Below, piece after piece: positions 46,943 through 56,099 of a DNA stretch of 64,000 nucleotides (its first letter is position 1; every line of letters begins with the position of its first letter). Under the pieces are notes generated by a model. The model did no database searches, had not been told where the DNA came from, and worked only from the letters and a program-made list of their open reading frames with translations. Location: the NCBI GenBank assembly GCA_942492065.1, contig CALODV010000013.1, forward strand, positions 1,116,001-1,180,000, in the 5' to 3' direction. Origin of the DNA: G963665815 sp942492065 (lineage in GTDB: Bacteria; Cloacimonadota; Cloacimonadia; Cloacimonadales; JAIOQZ01). A program made the position numbers and the translations under genes.

Positions 46943-48304
46943 CTACTCATCTATTATTGTACTTCCTGTTTTGTAATAGTGATCCAGCCTGTCTTTTCCG
47001 AATTTCTCCAGAAGAGCTGTGTACACCTGTAATCTGCCTTCAATCTCGTCCCGTTTTGCCATACAGAAGTATTCGTTCTTAACAAACTCGTTATCTTTTG
47101 CAAAGTGCTGATAGCAGGCATCGCAGAGATGAACAGCCCAGCAGTTTCTGCAGGTGTCCTCCCGGAACTTAATCCATTTCTCCACAACTTCCCGGCATTT
47201 GGCAGGATTAACAAACTCATCCTTACTGCCTATGCAGAATGTATGCTCTACTTTCTCGCAGATATACTTTGTGCCGTCTGCCTTGATGAAGTGTTTTGTA
47301 TCTCCGGGGAAGCATGACCTGAATGCAACTTTCTCCTTTGCACCTCTTTTGTGAAAGGTTCTCATGCGGAACAAGGCGTTTGAATCGTCTTTATCAAGCT
47401 GATTGTTTTGAAAGTTCTCGTAAAACTTATCTGTAAATGACAGCATTAATGAGTGCTTGATCTTGTCAGTATTTTTATCTTTATCGTATTTTTCTTTGTA
47501 ACCTTCAATATTGTAAGGTATCATTTCGCTTACTTCAATTTTAAATCCAAGCTTTTCCCTTTCCTGCAGAATACGGAAGTACACATCTCTATCCTCGGCT
47601 ACTGCTGCAAGTTCAAGCTTTTCATCACAGTATTCCGGATACTGTTCTTTCAAATAAGCAAGATTTTTCCAGACAATATCCCAGGTTGGTGAACCGTCTT
47701 TTAAAACCCTATTCTTATCATGGTATTCTTTTATTCCATCAAGGCTGACTGTTAAAACGAAATTGTTTTTAACCAGAAAATCAGATACTTCCTGATTGAG
47801 CAGAACACCATTTGTTGTCATACCCCAGTTTACAGTCTTAGTACTTCTATTGCAGTAGTCGACGATTCTCTTTATAAGATCGAACCTCAATAACGGTTCT
47901 CCTCCGTAGAAACCTATGTAAAATGCTTCTTCGTCTGATTCCAGCATGTAATCAATTGCGTTTTTTGCATCCTCCCAGGTGAGATTCTGCATTGTTTCAT
48001 TTCTTGTATCTTGGTAGTCCTCTGAGAAAACACAGTATTTACAGGCAAGATTACATTTCTCAGTTATAGAAAAAGTAATACCATTGGGTACGTAATTGTC
48101 CGGAGACTGAATAAAAAAATCATATTCACCGGTTTGTTTGTTTTCTTCCAGCAATCGTTGCCACTCCAGATGAAATTCCTTATCATCTATGGTCTCAATA
48201 TTACTTAACTTTGTAATAAATTCTTTGTCTGATCTTATAATATTTCCTGAAAATGGGAAATAAAGATAATAACCGTTTCTGTTTGTATATTTTTTGAAGA
48301 GCAT
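46943..48304 (-). CDS. Radical SAM/SPASM peptide maturase
   Basis: 453 residues from the ATG at 48304, chosen because a GGA lies eight bases upstream and it starts 1 nt after the previous stop; an ATG at 48337 would overlap that gene by 32 nt. An N-terminal ~75-residue region may bind the precursor. The radical SAM core has CNLACKYC (CxxxCxxC) and GFYGGEPLLR, with TTNGVLL and VSLDG following. The cysteine-rich C-terminal SPASM domain (CFPGDTKHF, YICEKVEHTFC, CRNCWAVHLCDAC, FCMAKR) should hold auxiliary [4Fe-4S] clusters. Such enzymes install thioether, C-C or epimerised residues in ribosomal peptides. The likely substrate is the 58-residue peptide at the head of the operon. Confidence 0.92.
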   Translation of the reverse strand: MLFKKYTNRNGYYLYFPFSGNIIRSDKEFITKLSNIETIDDKEFHLEWQRLLEENKQTGEYDFFIQSPDNYVPNGITFSITEKCNLACKYCVFSEDYQDTRNETMQNLTWEDAKNAIDYMLESDEEAFYIGFYGGEPLLRFDLIKRIVDYCNRSTKTVNWGMTTNGVLLNQEVSDFLVKNNFVLTVSLDGIKEYHDKNRVLKDGSPTWDIVWKNLAYLKEQYPEYCDEKLELAAVAEDRDVYFRILQEREKLGFKIEVSEMIPYNIEGYKEKYDKDKNTDKIKHSLMLSFTDKFYENFQNNQLDKDDSNALFRMRTFHKRGAKEKVAFRSCFPGDTKHFIKADGTKYICEKVEHTFCIGSKDEFVNPAKCREVVEKWIKFREDTCRNCWAVHLCDACYQHFAKDNEFVKNEYFCMAKRDEIEGRLQVYTALLEKFGKDRLDHYYKTGSTIIDE

Positions 48305-48305
48305 A

Positions 48306-49271
48306 TCAGTTTTCCATTTTGAGTTTATAAATAACATCGGAGTAATGGTTTCTTACAAAGATATAATCTGATGTGACTGCAAGTGTATTGGCAGAGCTGA
48401 GAACATTTAAGGGGAATAGAAATGCTTTCTCGAACTCAAAGTTGTTATCAAAAACCAACAAGTATTCCTTAATTCCAAGTTCAATTTTTCTTTGTTTTTC
48501 AGACTTTATATCTTTATCTGTACTAAATGTACTATATGATGTTGCAATTACATAATACTTTTCGTTTTTAGAAACTGCATTTGTAATACCTGTAATATTC
48601 ATTCCTGAGATAATGTCCGGCATTTCAAGTTTAGTGAGTTCTTCATCAAGCAATCCATAGAAATAGTGCCCACCATTTTTTCTATAAACAACGTAGTCCT
48701 CATAATTTCCCTTCAGGAAGAATGATTCTTCTTTCTTCTGATTATCATCATTAACAATATTATCAAAATTATATATTACTTGAGTACTGTCTTCGAATAC
48801 TTTATAAACAGTAAACGAGGGATATTGACTTATTGTGTGAGTATATAAATTATCATTATATGTAAAGCACCTCCAAGGAGTCTGCAGTTTTAGAGATTTC
48901 AAGTAATTTCCATTCAGGTTAAAATATTGAATTCTGCTGTTTATCGGGTCAGCAACAATAAGTTGATTCTTTAAAAAACATAGATCTTGAGCAAAGAATA
49001 TCTCTCCCGGTCCTTTCCCTTTCTTACTGATTGAGTAAAGGTATTTCATTGTATTATTATTGAATACATTTATTGATTCACCATCTAGAACAAAAAGTTT
49101 GTCACCAAGAGTTTCCATTGCTAAACAGGTACCTAGAATATAATCTGTATTCTCTTCCCAATTGAGAGAATCTACACAACTTAGCTGAGAAATTTTCTTT
49201 TTATCCATGTTTGCACATGCAGTAAGGATGAATATCATCAGAAATGGAATTACATGTTGCAGTATTTTCAT
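48306..49271 (-). CDS. 6-bladed beta-propeller lipoprotein (between precursor and maturase)
   Basis: 321 residues. Lipobox FILTAC (C19). GKGPGEI and LIVADPINSRIQYFNL are blade motifs. AGAGG lies before the ATG. It sits 42 nt after the putative precursor peptide and 1 nt before the radical SAM gene, so it is embedded in the maturation operon rather than merely nearby. It ends KLKMEN with an SD for the maturase inside those codons. Confidence 0.85.
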   Translation of the reverse strand: MKILQHVIPFLMIFILTACANMDKKKISQLSCVDSLNWEENTDYILGTCLAMETLGDKLFVLDGESINVFNNNTMKYLYSISKKGKGPGEIFFAQDLCFLKNQLIVADPINSRIQYFNLNGNYLKSLKLQTPWRCFTYNDNLYTHTISQYPSFTVYKVFEDSTQVIYNFDNIVNDDNQKKEESFFLKGNYEDYVVYRKNGGHYFYGLLDEELTKLEMPDIISGMNITGITNAVSKNEKYYVIATSYSTFSTDKDIKSEKQRKIELGIKEYLLVFDNNFEFEKAFLFPLNVLSSANTLAVTSDYIFVRNHYSDVIYKLKMEN

Positions 49272-49313
49272 TAATTTACCTCTTTAAAAAATAGATGATA
49301 GGAGTATTATTAC

Positions 49314-49490
49314 TTACGAGTTTTGTGTTGTTGTATTATCTATGGAGGCTACGATTTCGTCTATGATCTTACCTCCATAAGCAGCTGCTTTGTCTTTTCC
49401 TGAGCTGTGTGTTGTTTCTTCTCTGCAGTCGCAAACTGAAGTATCTCTAATTGCTGCAGGATCACCTGAACTTACTATTATATTTGACAT
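49314..49490 (-). CDS. Putative RiPP precursor peptide, 58 residues
   Basis: An ORF of 58 codons starting with ATG after an excellent SD (AAGGAG, spacing 5). The peptide begins MSNIIVSSGDPAAIRD. It has only two cysteines, C20 and C22, in a VCDCREE motif, then a Ser/Thr/Lys stretch (TTHSSGKDK), AAAYGG at 36-40 and an amphipathic end KIIDEIVASIDNTTTQNS. No signal peptide or hydrophobic segment. First gene of the operon that continues with a propeller lipoprotein and the radical SAM/SPASM maturase, with an ABC exporter divergent. Position, size and Cys content fit a precursor. The boundary of leader and core is not clear; a cut after Gly-Gly 39-40 is one possibility. I do not recognise a known precursor family. 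Confidence 0.7.
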   Translation of the reverse strand: MSNIIVSSGDPAAIRDTSVCDCREETTHSSGKDKAAAYGGKIIDEIVASIDNTTTQNS

Positions 49491-50417
49491 ATAGTCTCCT
49501 TTTCTTTAATGTTGTTTTGTTAGTTATTCAGTAATGAGTTTAATTCCTATCATCTATGTAATATTTTTATTTCCTATTTGTGGGGATTATTCTCTTACTG
49601 AATGAGATCTTTGCACAATAGGATAGTTGACTATAGCTGTCTGTTTTGCTATACTGCAAAGATTTCTGAATGTTCTTACGTTTCTATCAGTTCGAAAACA
49701 ATTCCTGAAAATTTATAACTATCTTTGTATAAAACATTTTTGAACAATCAATAAGTCTGGAAGCTTAACAGTCTGTGAAAAAACGACTTATAGTATAAGG
49801 TCACTACTTATTCCTGTCGCTTCATTCACTCAAAAACTAATTCCCTTTCCCGACTTCATCGGGACTCAGGGAGCTTGCAATTCTATCTTTATCCGTAGGT
49901 TAAGTTGATTGAGTCCCGAAGAATCGGGAAAATCTACGACATAAATTACTATCAATTTTAAGATAACTTTCGTTTTAGTAATCACTAAAATCAAAGGAGT
50001 AACTCCCAAAACTCTACAACTATTCTTAATCAAATCACATCTACAATATGCCGAATAATTCTGTTGTTGATCTCACTTCTGAAATCTTATTACTCTACAT
50101 ATATGCACCTGAATAAAATTATAGTAGAATCATTGTCAAGACTAAAATGTGTTTATTTCTAAAAATTGAGCACTTATCATTCTCAATAAAACAATTAAAT
50201 AGCTATATATATATATGAGTTAGCTGTATTCTGAGTAATTATTTTACTGAATCATTCTTCATATCATATATTAACATTGTATGTACAAGTATTGATGCTT
50301 TTTTACTTTTACACTTGACGAAAATTATTATCAAAACATATTTATCTATAGTCAAAAAGTTCTAAAAGGCATACAGGGCTTTTCAAAATTTAACAGAATA
50401 TATTGTGTGAGGTATTA
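49491..50417. other. Long divergent intergenic region between precursor peptide and ABC exporter
   Basis: 927 bp, very AT-rich, with no credible gene on either strand. It holds repeat family B copy 2 (49841-49949). The promoters for the peptide operon and for the exporter must be here. An AT-only run of TATATATATATA type at ~50205 may be structural. Confidence 0.5.
49841..49949 (-). repeat. Dispersed MITE/REP-like element, family B, copy 2
   Basis: Reverse-complement relative of 5663-5770. The ends are hairpins TCCCGACTTCATCGGGA and TCCCGAAGAATCGGGA, joined by a ~45-bp middle that is less conserved. The shared flank CGACATAAATTA marks one outer edge. It lies in the promoter region of the peptide system. 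Confidence 0.75.
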
Positions 50418-52139
50418 ATGAAGTTTTACAAATTCTTCAAGAAATTTCTATCTGAGCATTTAAAGAATATCTATGTTGTGCTGTTCCTTAAGATTCTTCT
50501 TATGCTTATTCCTTTCCTGTTTCCTTATTTCACAAAACTGACTATCGACGAAGGGCTTATTGCCGGCAGTTACAGGATGGTGCTTATTGCCTCCGTTGCA
50601 ACCATAATTGCTGTCATGATCAGGCAGACAATTCTTATGATGTCTTTCCGTTTCGAATCAAGAGTCAGTACCGGAGTTGTGTTCTCACTGCGTAAGAAGC
50701 TTTCGGACGTACTGCTGTCGCAGTCTATCAGCTTTTTCGAAAAGCGGAATCAGGGTGATCTTCTTACAATTATGAATTCCGACACAGAGCGTGTGGAAGG
50801 TTATGCCATAAACACAATGTATTCAATTGTCCTTAACTCTATTCAGCTTGTTGCTGCCATAATCATACTCTTTGTCATGAATTACAAGTTAGCACTTATT
50901 GCCTGTGTTCCAATCGGGCTATTCCCTCTTACCAAGAAAGTATTTGTCAGTAAACTTAAAGAGCTGTCCGAAACAGAAAGAGGGTCAGTATCATCTATAA
51001 CCGGGCTCTTTCAGCAGGTATTCAGTAACATCTATGTTGTTCTGGCATTTAATCTCAGAGACAGGATTTCCGATAAGCTTACGAAAGAAAGCTATGATCT
51101 TACTGCAGCCAGAGTGAAGTCATCTACATACAGCGGTCTGCTGGGAGTGATTGTGGCCGGAGTTCTGCAGATTACTACATCTGTTATTGTCTATATGATC
51201 GGCGGATACTCAGTTATAAAAGGCGAGATTGCCGTGGGCTCACTGATAGCATTCAGTCTATATCTTAACTACTGTATCGGACCTGTAAGTTTCTTCTATA
51301 GAATCAAGCCCACAATGGCGAATATCAACTCTTCCATAGAGTCTATTCTGGGAATTCTTAGTCTCAGCACAGATATTAAAGACACCGAAAACTCGGTTGA
51401 TATTAAAGCAGGTAATTATGCTATTGAGTTTGAGAATGTAGACTTCTCTTACAATGATGACAGCAGGATATTCGAGAAATTCACATGTAAGATAGAGCCG
51501 GGAAGTATGGTTGCATTATGCGGAGACTCCGGATCTGGTAAATCTACCCTGATCAAACTGCTTCTACGGTTCCATGAAGTAGATAATGGTGTTGTCAGTA
51601 TAGGAGATAAGAATATAAACGATATCAAAATCGAATCATTAAGAACCTTCTTCAGTGTGGTTCCGCAGGACTCGTATTTCTTCAATAAATCCATTCTGGA
51701 AAACTTCCGCATGATTAAACCCGATGTAACAGAACATGATCTGGATGAGCTGATAAATCTTGTTGATCTGAAAAAGAAGATAGACTCAATGCCGGAAGGT
51801 TACAAGACTGTTATCGGTGATCAGGGAACACTGCTTTCCGGGGGAGAACGTCAGAGGCTGTCAATTGCCCGTGCGCTGGTCAGGGATTCTTCTGTATTGA
51901 TTCTCGATGAAGCTACATCTCAGCTTGATTCATCCAATGAGCAGAATATTATAGAGCTGATTCGTAAGATTAATAATGTAACCGGCAAAACAATTATTAT
52001 GGTAGCACATAAACTGACCACAATCAGTCGTTTTGATAAGATTATTATTCTGCAGAACGGGAAAATTATTGAAGACGGCAATCACCACGAATTACTGGAA
52101 TCAAAAGGAAAGTACTATGAGATGTGGAATGCGAAGTAG
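50418..52139 (+). CDS. ABC exporter, fused transmembrane and ATPase domains (no peptidase domain)
   Basis: 573 residues from the ATG at 50418 (GAGG five bases upstream; the in-frame TTG at 50403 is less likely). Six TM helices (~20-300), then the ATPase with Walker A CGDSGSGKSTL, Q-loop VVPQDSYFF, signature LLSGGERQRLS and Walker B VLILDEATSQLDS. A type I exporter half-transporter that works as a homodimer. It lacks the N-terminal C39 peptidase seen in many bacteriocin exporters, so leader removal, if any, needs another protease. Divergent to the radical SAM operon, it is the likely exporter of the modified peptide. Confidence 0.88.
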   Translation: MKFYKFFKKFLSEHLKNIYVVLFLKILLMLIPFLFPYFTKLTIDEGLIAGSYRMVLIASVATIIAVMIRQTILMMSFRFESRVSTGVVFSLRKKLSDVLLSQSISFFEKRNQGDLLTIMNSDTERVEGYAINTMYSIVLNSIQLVAAIIILFVMNYKLALIACVPIGLFPLTKKVFVSKLKELSETERGSVSSITGLFQQVFSNIYVVLAFNLRDRISDKLTKESYDLTAARVKSSTYSGLLGVIVAGVLQITTSVIVYMIGGYSVIKGEIAVGSLIAFSLYLNYCIGPVSFFYRIKPTMANINSSIESILGILSLSTDIKDTENSVDIKAGNYAIEFENVDFSYNDDSRIFEKFTCKIEPGSMVALCGDSGSGKSTLIKLLLRFHEVDNGVVSIGDKNINDIKIESLRTFFSVVPQDSYFFNKSILENFRMIKPDVTEHDLDELINLVDLKKKIDSMPEGYKTVIGDQGTLLSGGERQRLSIARALVRDSSVLILDEATSQLDSSNEQNIIELIRKINNVTGKTIIMVAHKLTTISRFDKIIILQNGKIIEDGNHHELLESKGKYYEMWNAK

Positions 52140-52162
52140 AATTTTGAAATAAAGGAGATATT

Positions 52163-52741
52163 ATGACAGTATTAGAACAATTTTGCTCATTCGTCGAAGC
52201 AAGATCATTAGAGAACAGACAAGCTGCTGCATGTTTATGCGATTTTCCTGGGCAAATGATGTCTCTTATCAGGCAAGAACTAGATTCTTTAATAAGAGTT
52301 TTATATTTGCTATCAATTAGTGACTTAGCAGAAAGAAATCGTTTAATGAAGCAAACAATCGAAGGTGGCAAATGGACAACCATAACCAACAATGGAAAAG
52401 AAAAAAAAATTACTGATCGAGATATGGTGCAAAGAGCTGAAACTATGACAAATTGGGGGTGGACAAAAATTGCATACCAATTTGGGTGTTCATTTATACA
52501 TTTATCTAATTACCATGGTTACCTAGAAGAAAATCCTTTAGATCGATTATCGGAAGAAGATCGAAATAATATATTGGACTATATGAGATATTATCATGGT
52601 GGACCTCTTTCAGATGAACCTTCTTTTCTTGAATTTGCATCTTATTTTCCTGAAGTTTTTAATAAGATCAGTGGAAATCTCACTTGCTATTTAGAATATC
52701 TAAAAAATGAAGATGTTGATGAAGAGTGGGTATATGATTAA
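52163..52741 (+). CDS. Hypothetical protein, probably co-transcribed with the ABC exporter
   Basis: 192 residues, soluble, mostly helical; I do not recognise a family. It has AAGGAG five bases before the ATG and begins 23 nt after the exporter stop. The N-terminal half has regularly spaced Leu/Ile (SLIRQELDSLIRVLYLLS), the middle a Trp-rich patch (TNWGWTKIAYQFG) and the C-terminus is acidic. Position would allow an immunity or accessory role for the peptide system, but nothing in the sequence shows this. Confidence 0.6.
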   Translation: MTVLEQFCSFVEARSLENRQAAACLCDFPGQMMSLIRQELDSLIRVLYLLSISDLAERNRLMKQTIEGGKWTTITNNGKEKKITDRDMVQRAETMTNWGWTKIAYQFGCSFIHLSNYHGYLEENPLDRLSEEDRNNILDYMRYYHGGPLSDEPSFLEFASYFPEVFNKISGNLTCYLEYLKNEDVDEEWVYD

Positions 52742-52756
52742 CGAAGCCTTATTCAA

Positions 52757-53353
52757 CTAATCCTCTTCCTCATCCTTCTTTGTCAGCAGTTCAATCCAGT
52801 CCTGGGCGACCTTTGCAGCTTTGTCCTGCTCGGTTTTGAATTCATAGTTTCTTGTATTGATGGAATTCGCAGCCCTGATGATTTTTGTGTCAAAACCGTA
52901 CATTCTGAAAATATCCTTGTATCGGGCAATAACATCTTTATGAGCAGCTTCGGGAAACCCCTGAGTAAGAATAAACAGAGCTTTTTTTCCTCTGGGAAGT
53001 TTACATCCTTTTACCGGATCAACCATATACCGAGGAATAACGTAAGACCAGGTTCTGTCCATGAAAAGCTTGAATTGGCCGGAAGTATCTCCATAATAGA
53101 CCGGTGCGGAAAAAACGAGTATATCTGCACCAAAGATAGAATCCAGCACTTCTGTCAGATCATCTTCAACAATGCATTTATCGGATTTTGTATGACAACC
53201 TTCACAACCTTGACACCCACTGAAATTCATATCATTAAGTCTGAATACTTTTACATCTGCTCCCAACTCAGCAGCCTGATCAGTAAAAGCTGTAGAAATC
53301 CTTGTTCCTGCTCCGTGCACACGAGGACTTCCTATTATACTTATGACCTTCAT
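52757..53353 (-). CDS. NAD(P)H-dependent FMN reductase / iron-sulfur flavoprotein-like oxidoreductase
   Basis: 198 residues with a flavodoxin-like fold. IIGSPRVHGAGT is the phosphate-binding loop for FMN, FSAPVYYGDTSGQFKLFMDR the second flavin loop. CQGCEGCHTKSDKC (~47-60) carries closely spaced cysteines as in the iron-sulfur flavoprotein branch. Soluble redox enzyme, substrate unknown. It is convergent with the hypothetical gene at 52163. Confidence 0.85.
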   Translation of the reverse strand: MKVISIIGSPRVHGAGTRISTAFTDQAAELGADVKVFRLNDMNFSGCQGCEGCHTKSDKCIVEDDLTEVLDSIFGADILVFSAPVYYGDTSGQFKLFMDRTWSYVIPRYMVDPVKGCKLPRGKKALFILTQGFPEAAHKDVIARYKDIFRMYGFDTKIIRAANSINTRNYEFKTEQDKAAKVAQDWIELLTKKDEEED

Positions 53354-53687
53354 TGCAACTCCTGTTAGACCTTTGCATATTTAGGTTAGTTAATCTGCAT
53401 AACACTTAATTCTCAGTATTACGAAAAGTTCTCTCAATGTTTTATGTACGCCCATATATTTAATAATTTGAAAATAATTGTAAAGTATTTATTATAAAAT
53501 TGAATATTTTATGCTGTTTCCCTGTTCGGAAAATCACTCATTTTTGCTCGGTAAAGTTGATAGTGATAAGTCAAAATTCAAATAATTCATAGACAGAAAT
53601 CAGCTTATCGCTAACCTGCTGTTTATCGTAGATTTGACTTTGCAGGGAGCAAAATTCATTTCTGAATATAAATGATGGATAGAATCA
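53354..53687. other. Divergent intergenic region
   Basis: 334 bp of AT-rich sequence between the flavoprotein gene (minus) and a small membrane protein gene (plus). No repeat, RNA or short gene could be supported; promoters not assigned. Confidence 0.4.
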
Positions 53688-54218
53688 ATGAGATCAGGAA
53701 AAGAAAACAGAATAAGGAAATCTATAAAGCACTTAATTGAAATTATGCCGGAACTTAGAACTGCAATAGATTACACCAATAACAAGTTATCAATTAACAT
53801 ATCTGATCCTTTATATTTAAGAATTTTAGGTATAAGCTACAGTATGTTGTATTTAGCCGCTCCACTTGTTTTCTTTGGATTACGGCTTAGTATATACATC
53901 ATAATTCCAGTTGCACTATTATATTATTATGTCACAAGATTCAAAATTATTTCACCATTCTTCTACAGGAATTCAATTGTTATCAACTTTGATGATAATT
54001 CTGCAGTGTTCAAGAATAACATCTTCGAGAGTCGTATCAGTTTTGATGATTATTCTTCGATTGTCACACGGAATACATCCAGGCGGATTGCAGGTGGAAT
54101 AGAAATGTACTTTCTAAGAACAAAAGGAAAGAAGATGATATACTTGGGAGAATTTGCTGAGAACAAAGGTGGTTCCCAGTTCAAGAATCTTATAAGAACT
54201 TGCTTCGAGGTAGAGTAA
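53688..54218 (+). CDS. Hypothetical membrane protein with two TM helices
   Basis: 176 residues. A basic N-terminus, two adjacent hydrophobic helices (~45-66 and ~68-85, separated by a short loop), then a cytoplasmic beta-rich C-terminal part (NSIVINFDDNSAVFKNN) that resembles small PH-like or YcxB-like domains; this is only a pattern impression. The SD is weak. Its TAA directly abuts the ATG of the ABC-F gene, so the two are co-expressed. Confidence 0.65.
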   Translation: MRSGKENRIRKSIKHLIEIMPELRTAIDYTNNKLSINISDPLYLRILGISYSMLYLAAPLVFFGLRLSIYIIIPVALLYYYVTRFKIISPFFYRNSIVINFDDNSAVFKNNIFESRISFDDYSSIVTRNTSRRIAGGIEMYFLRTKGKKMIYLGEFAENKGGSQFKNLIRTCFEVE

Positions 54219-56099
54219 ATGATTCAGCTTAATTGTTCAGGACTCAGGAAAAACTTTGGTGGTCAGACTGTCTTCACAGATGTTTCATTCGTTGTGAAGT
54301 CGGGTGAGAATGTCGGATTCATCGGCAGAAACGGAACTGGAAAGACCACGGTATTCAAGATTATTGCAGGTCTGGAGGCTCAGGACGAAGGACATGTATC
54401 CATGATGAAGAATGCTTCGCTTGGTTATCTGCATCAGATTCCCGATTATCCCGAAACAGCTTCCGTAGAAGATGTCATCAATGAAGCTTTCGCAGATGTT
54501 TTCGCTAAAGCTGACGAGATAAAACGCTATGAGAAAGCTCTGTCAGATGTGAACAACCCTGATTACGATACACTGCTGGAAAAACTCGGAGTTCTACAGA
54601 CAGAATACGAGCATGCCGGCGGATATGAGGTGGAAGTTGAGAAAGACAAGATTCTGTCCGGATTCAAGTTCTCAGCCGATTTCAGATCAAGAAGTTTCAT
54701 GATGCTGTCAGGGGGAGAAAAGACTATTGTCATGTTGGCACGCATGCTTCTGCAATCACCGGATATCCTACTACTTGATGAACCCACAAACCATCTTGAT
54801 ATCGATGCTGTTGAATGGCTGGAAGGCTATCTGGCAGATTATGAAGGAAGTACAGTTATCATATCTCACGATAGGTATTTTCTGGATAGAGTCTGCAATA
54901 AAATTGTGGAACTTGAATTCGGTAAAACTGATACTTACTCAGGTAATTATTCATTCTATCAGGAAGAAAAGGACCTGAAAATCAAGCAGGAGTTTGAGGC
55001 ATTCAAAGACAGACAGAAGAAGATAAAAGCTCTGAGAGCTGCAGCAGAACGCTACAGAGTCTGGGGTAGAATCAATACGGATAATAATGCTCATATGGCT
55101 CGGGCAAAACGCTATGAGAAAATGGCTGATGAGCTGGAGGAACAGGGCAGGCCGCAAACAGCCAAAACCATGAACTTTAATCTCACTTCCGGATCAAGGT
55201 CTGGGAAACGGGTTATTATGGCAGAAAAAATGTCAAAAAGCTTTGGAGAAAAGCCTATTTTCAAGGATATTGATTTTCTGGCATTGTATCAGGAAAAGAC
55301 TGCTTTGCTGGGTAAGAACGGGTCTGGCAAAACTACATTCTTCAAACTGGTGATGGGGGAGCTGGAACCGGATTCAGGTATTTGCGAACTCGGTGCAAGT
55401 GTAAAACTGGGGTATCTCGAGCAGGAGATTGAGTTCTCGGACGAAAGCAGATCGATACTGGATTTATATCAGAGAACATTCAACCTGTATGAGAACGAAG
55501 CTAGAACCAGGCTGGCAAGATTCCTCTTTACGAGAGATGAGGTTTTTAAGACGGTTAAGGATTTATCCGGTGGGGAGAAGGTCAGGCTTAGACTGTGCTT
55601 TTTACTCAGCCAGGAGATTAATCTGCTTATGCTTGATGAACCGACCAACCATCTTGATATAGCTTCCAGAGAAATGCTGGAGGAATCACTAACAGGCTTT
55701 GAAGGAACTATATTGTTTATCTCACATGACAGGTATTTCATTAATAAGCTTGCTGACAGGATATGTTGCATTGAGAATAACAGAATTGTGTCATACAACG
55801 GCGATTATGATTTCTACCGAAAAAAGAAGTCAGAGAAAATGGCAAATGAAGTGAAACCAAAATCAGCAGAGAAGAAGGATTCCAGAGCAGACAGTAAGGA
55901 AGAGCAGAGGAAACAGCGGAGACTTGATAAGCTGCAGCAGGAAATTGAGGGTGTTGAGTCCGAAATCCTTAAGCTTGAGCAGGACATGATTACTCATGGT
56001 ACGGATTATGAGAAGCTTACAGAGCTGATGGATAAAAAGGCAGAATGCGAGAATACTTTGGAAGAGCTGTTTGAAAAATGGGCTGAGATGGAGGATTAG
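54219..56099 (+). CDS. ABC-F family ATPase (Uup/EttA-like)
   Basis: 626 residues, two tandem ATPase domains and no membrane helices. First Walker A GRNGTGKTT, signature LSGGEKTIVML, LLLDEPTNHLDID. Second Walker A GKNGSGKTT, signature LSGGEKVRLRL, LMLDEPTNHLDIA. The inter-domain linker (~240-320) is helical and charged. A C-terminal coiled coil (~560-626) resembles Uup. ABC-F proteins act on the ribosome; housekeeping versus antibiotic-protection roles cannot be told from sequence. Confidence 0.92.
   Translation: MIQLNCSGLRKNFGGQTVFTDVSFVVKSGENVGFIGRNGTGKTTVFKIIAGLEAQDEGHVSMMKNASLGYLHQIPDYPETASVEDVINEAFADVFAKADEIKRYEKALSDVNNPDYDTLLEKLGVLQTEYEHAGGYEVEVEKDKILSGFKFSADFRSRSFMMLSGGEKTIVMLARMLLQSPDILLLDEPTNHLDIDAVEWLEGYLADYEGSTVIISHDRYFLDRVCNKIVELEFGKTDTYSGNYSFYQEEKDLKIKQEFEAFKDRQKKIKALRAAAERYRVWGRINTDNNAHMARAKRYEKMADELEEQGRPQTAKTMNFNLTSGSRSGKRVIMAEKMSKSFGEKPIFKDIDFLALYQEKTALLGKNGSGKTTFFKLVMGELEPDSGICELGASVKLGYLEQEIEFSDESRSILDLYQRTFNLYENEARTRLARFLFTRDEVFKTVKDLSGGEKVRLRLCFLLSQEINLLMLDEPTNHLDIASREMLEESLTGFEGTILFISHDRYFINKLADRICCIENNRIVSYNGDYDFYRKKKSEKMANEVKPKSAEKKDSRADSKEEQRKQRRLDKLQQEIEGVESEILKLEQDMITHGTDYEKLTELMDKKAECENTLEELFEKWAEMED

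Noticed and set aside
49491..50417. Searched for a second precursor peptide or small RNA
   Set aside because: No ATG with a good SD followed by a reasonable small frame; only the repeat element is clear.
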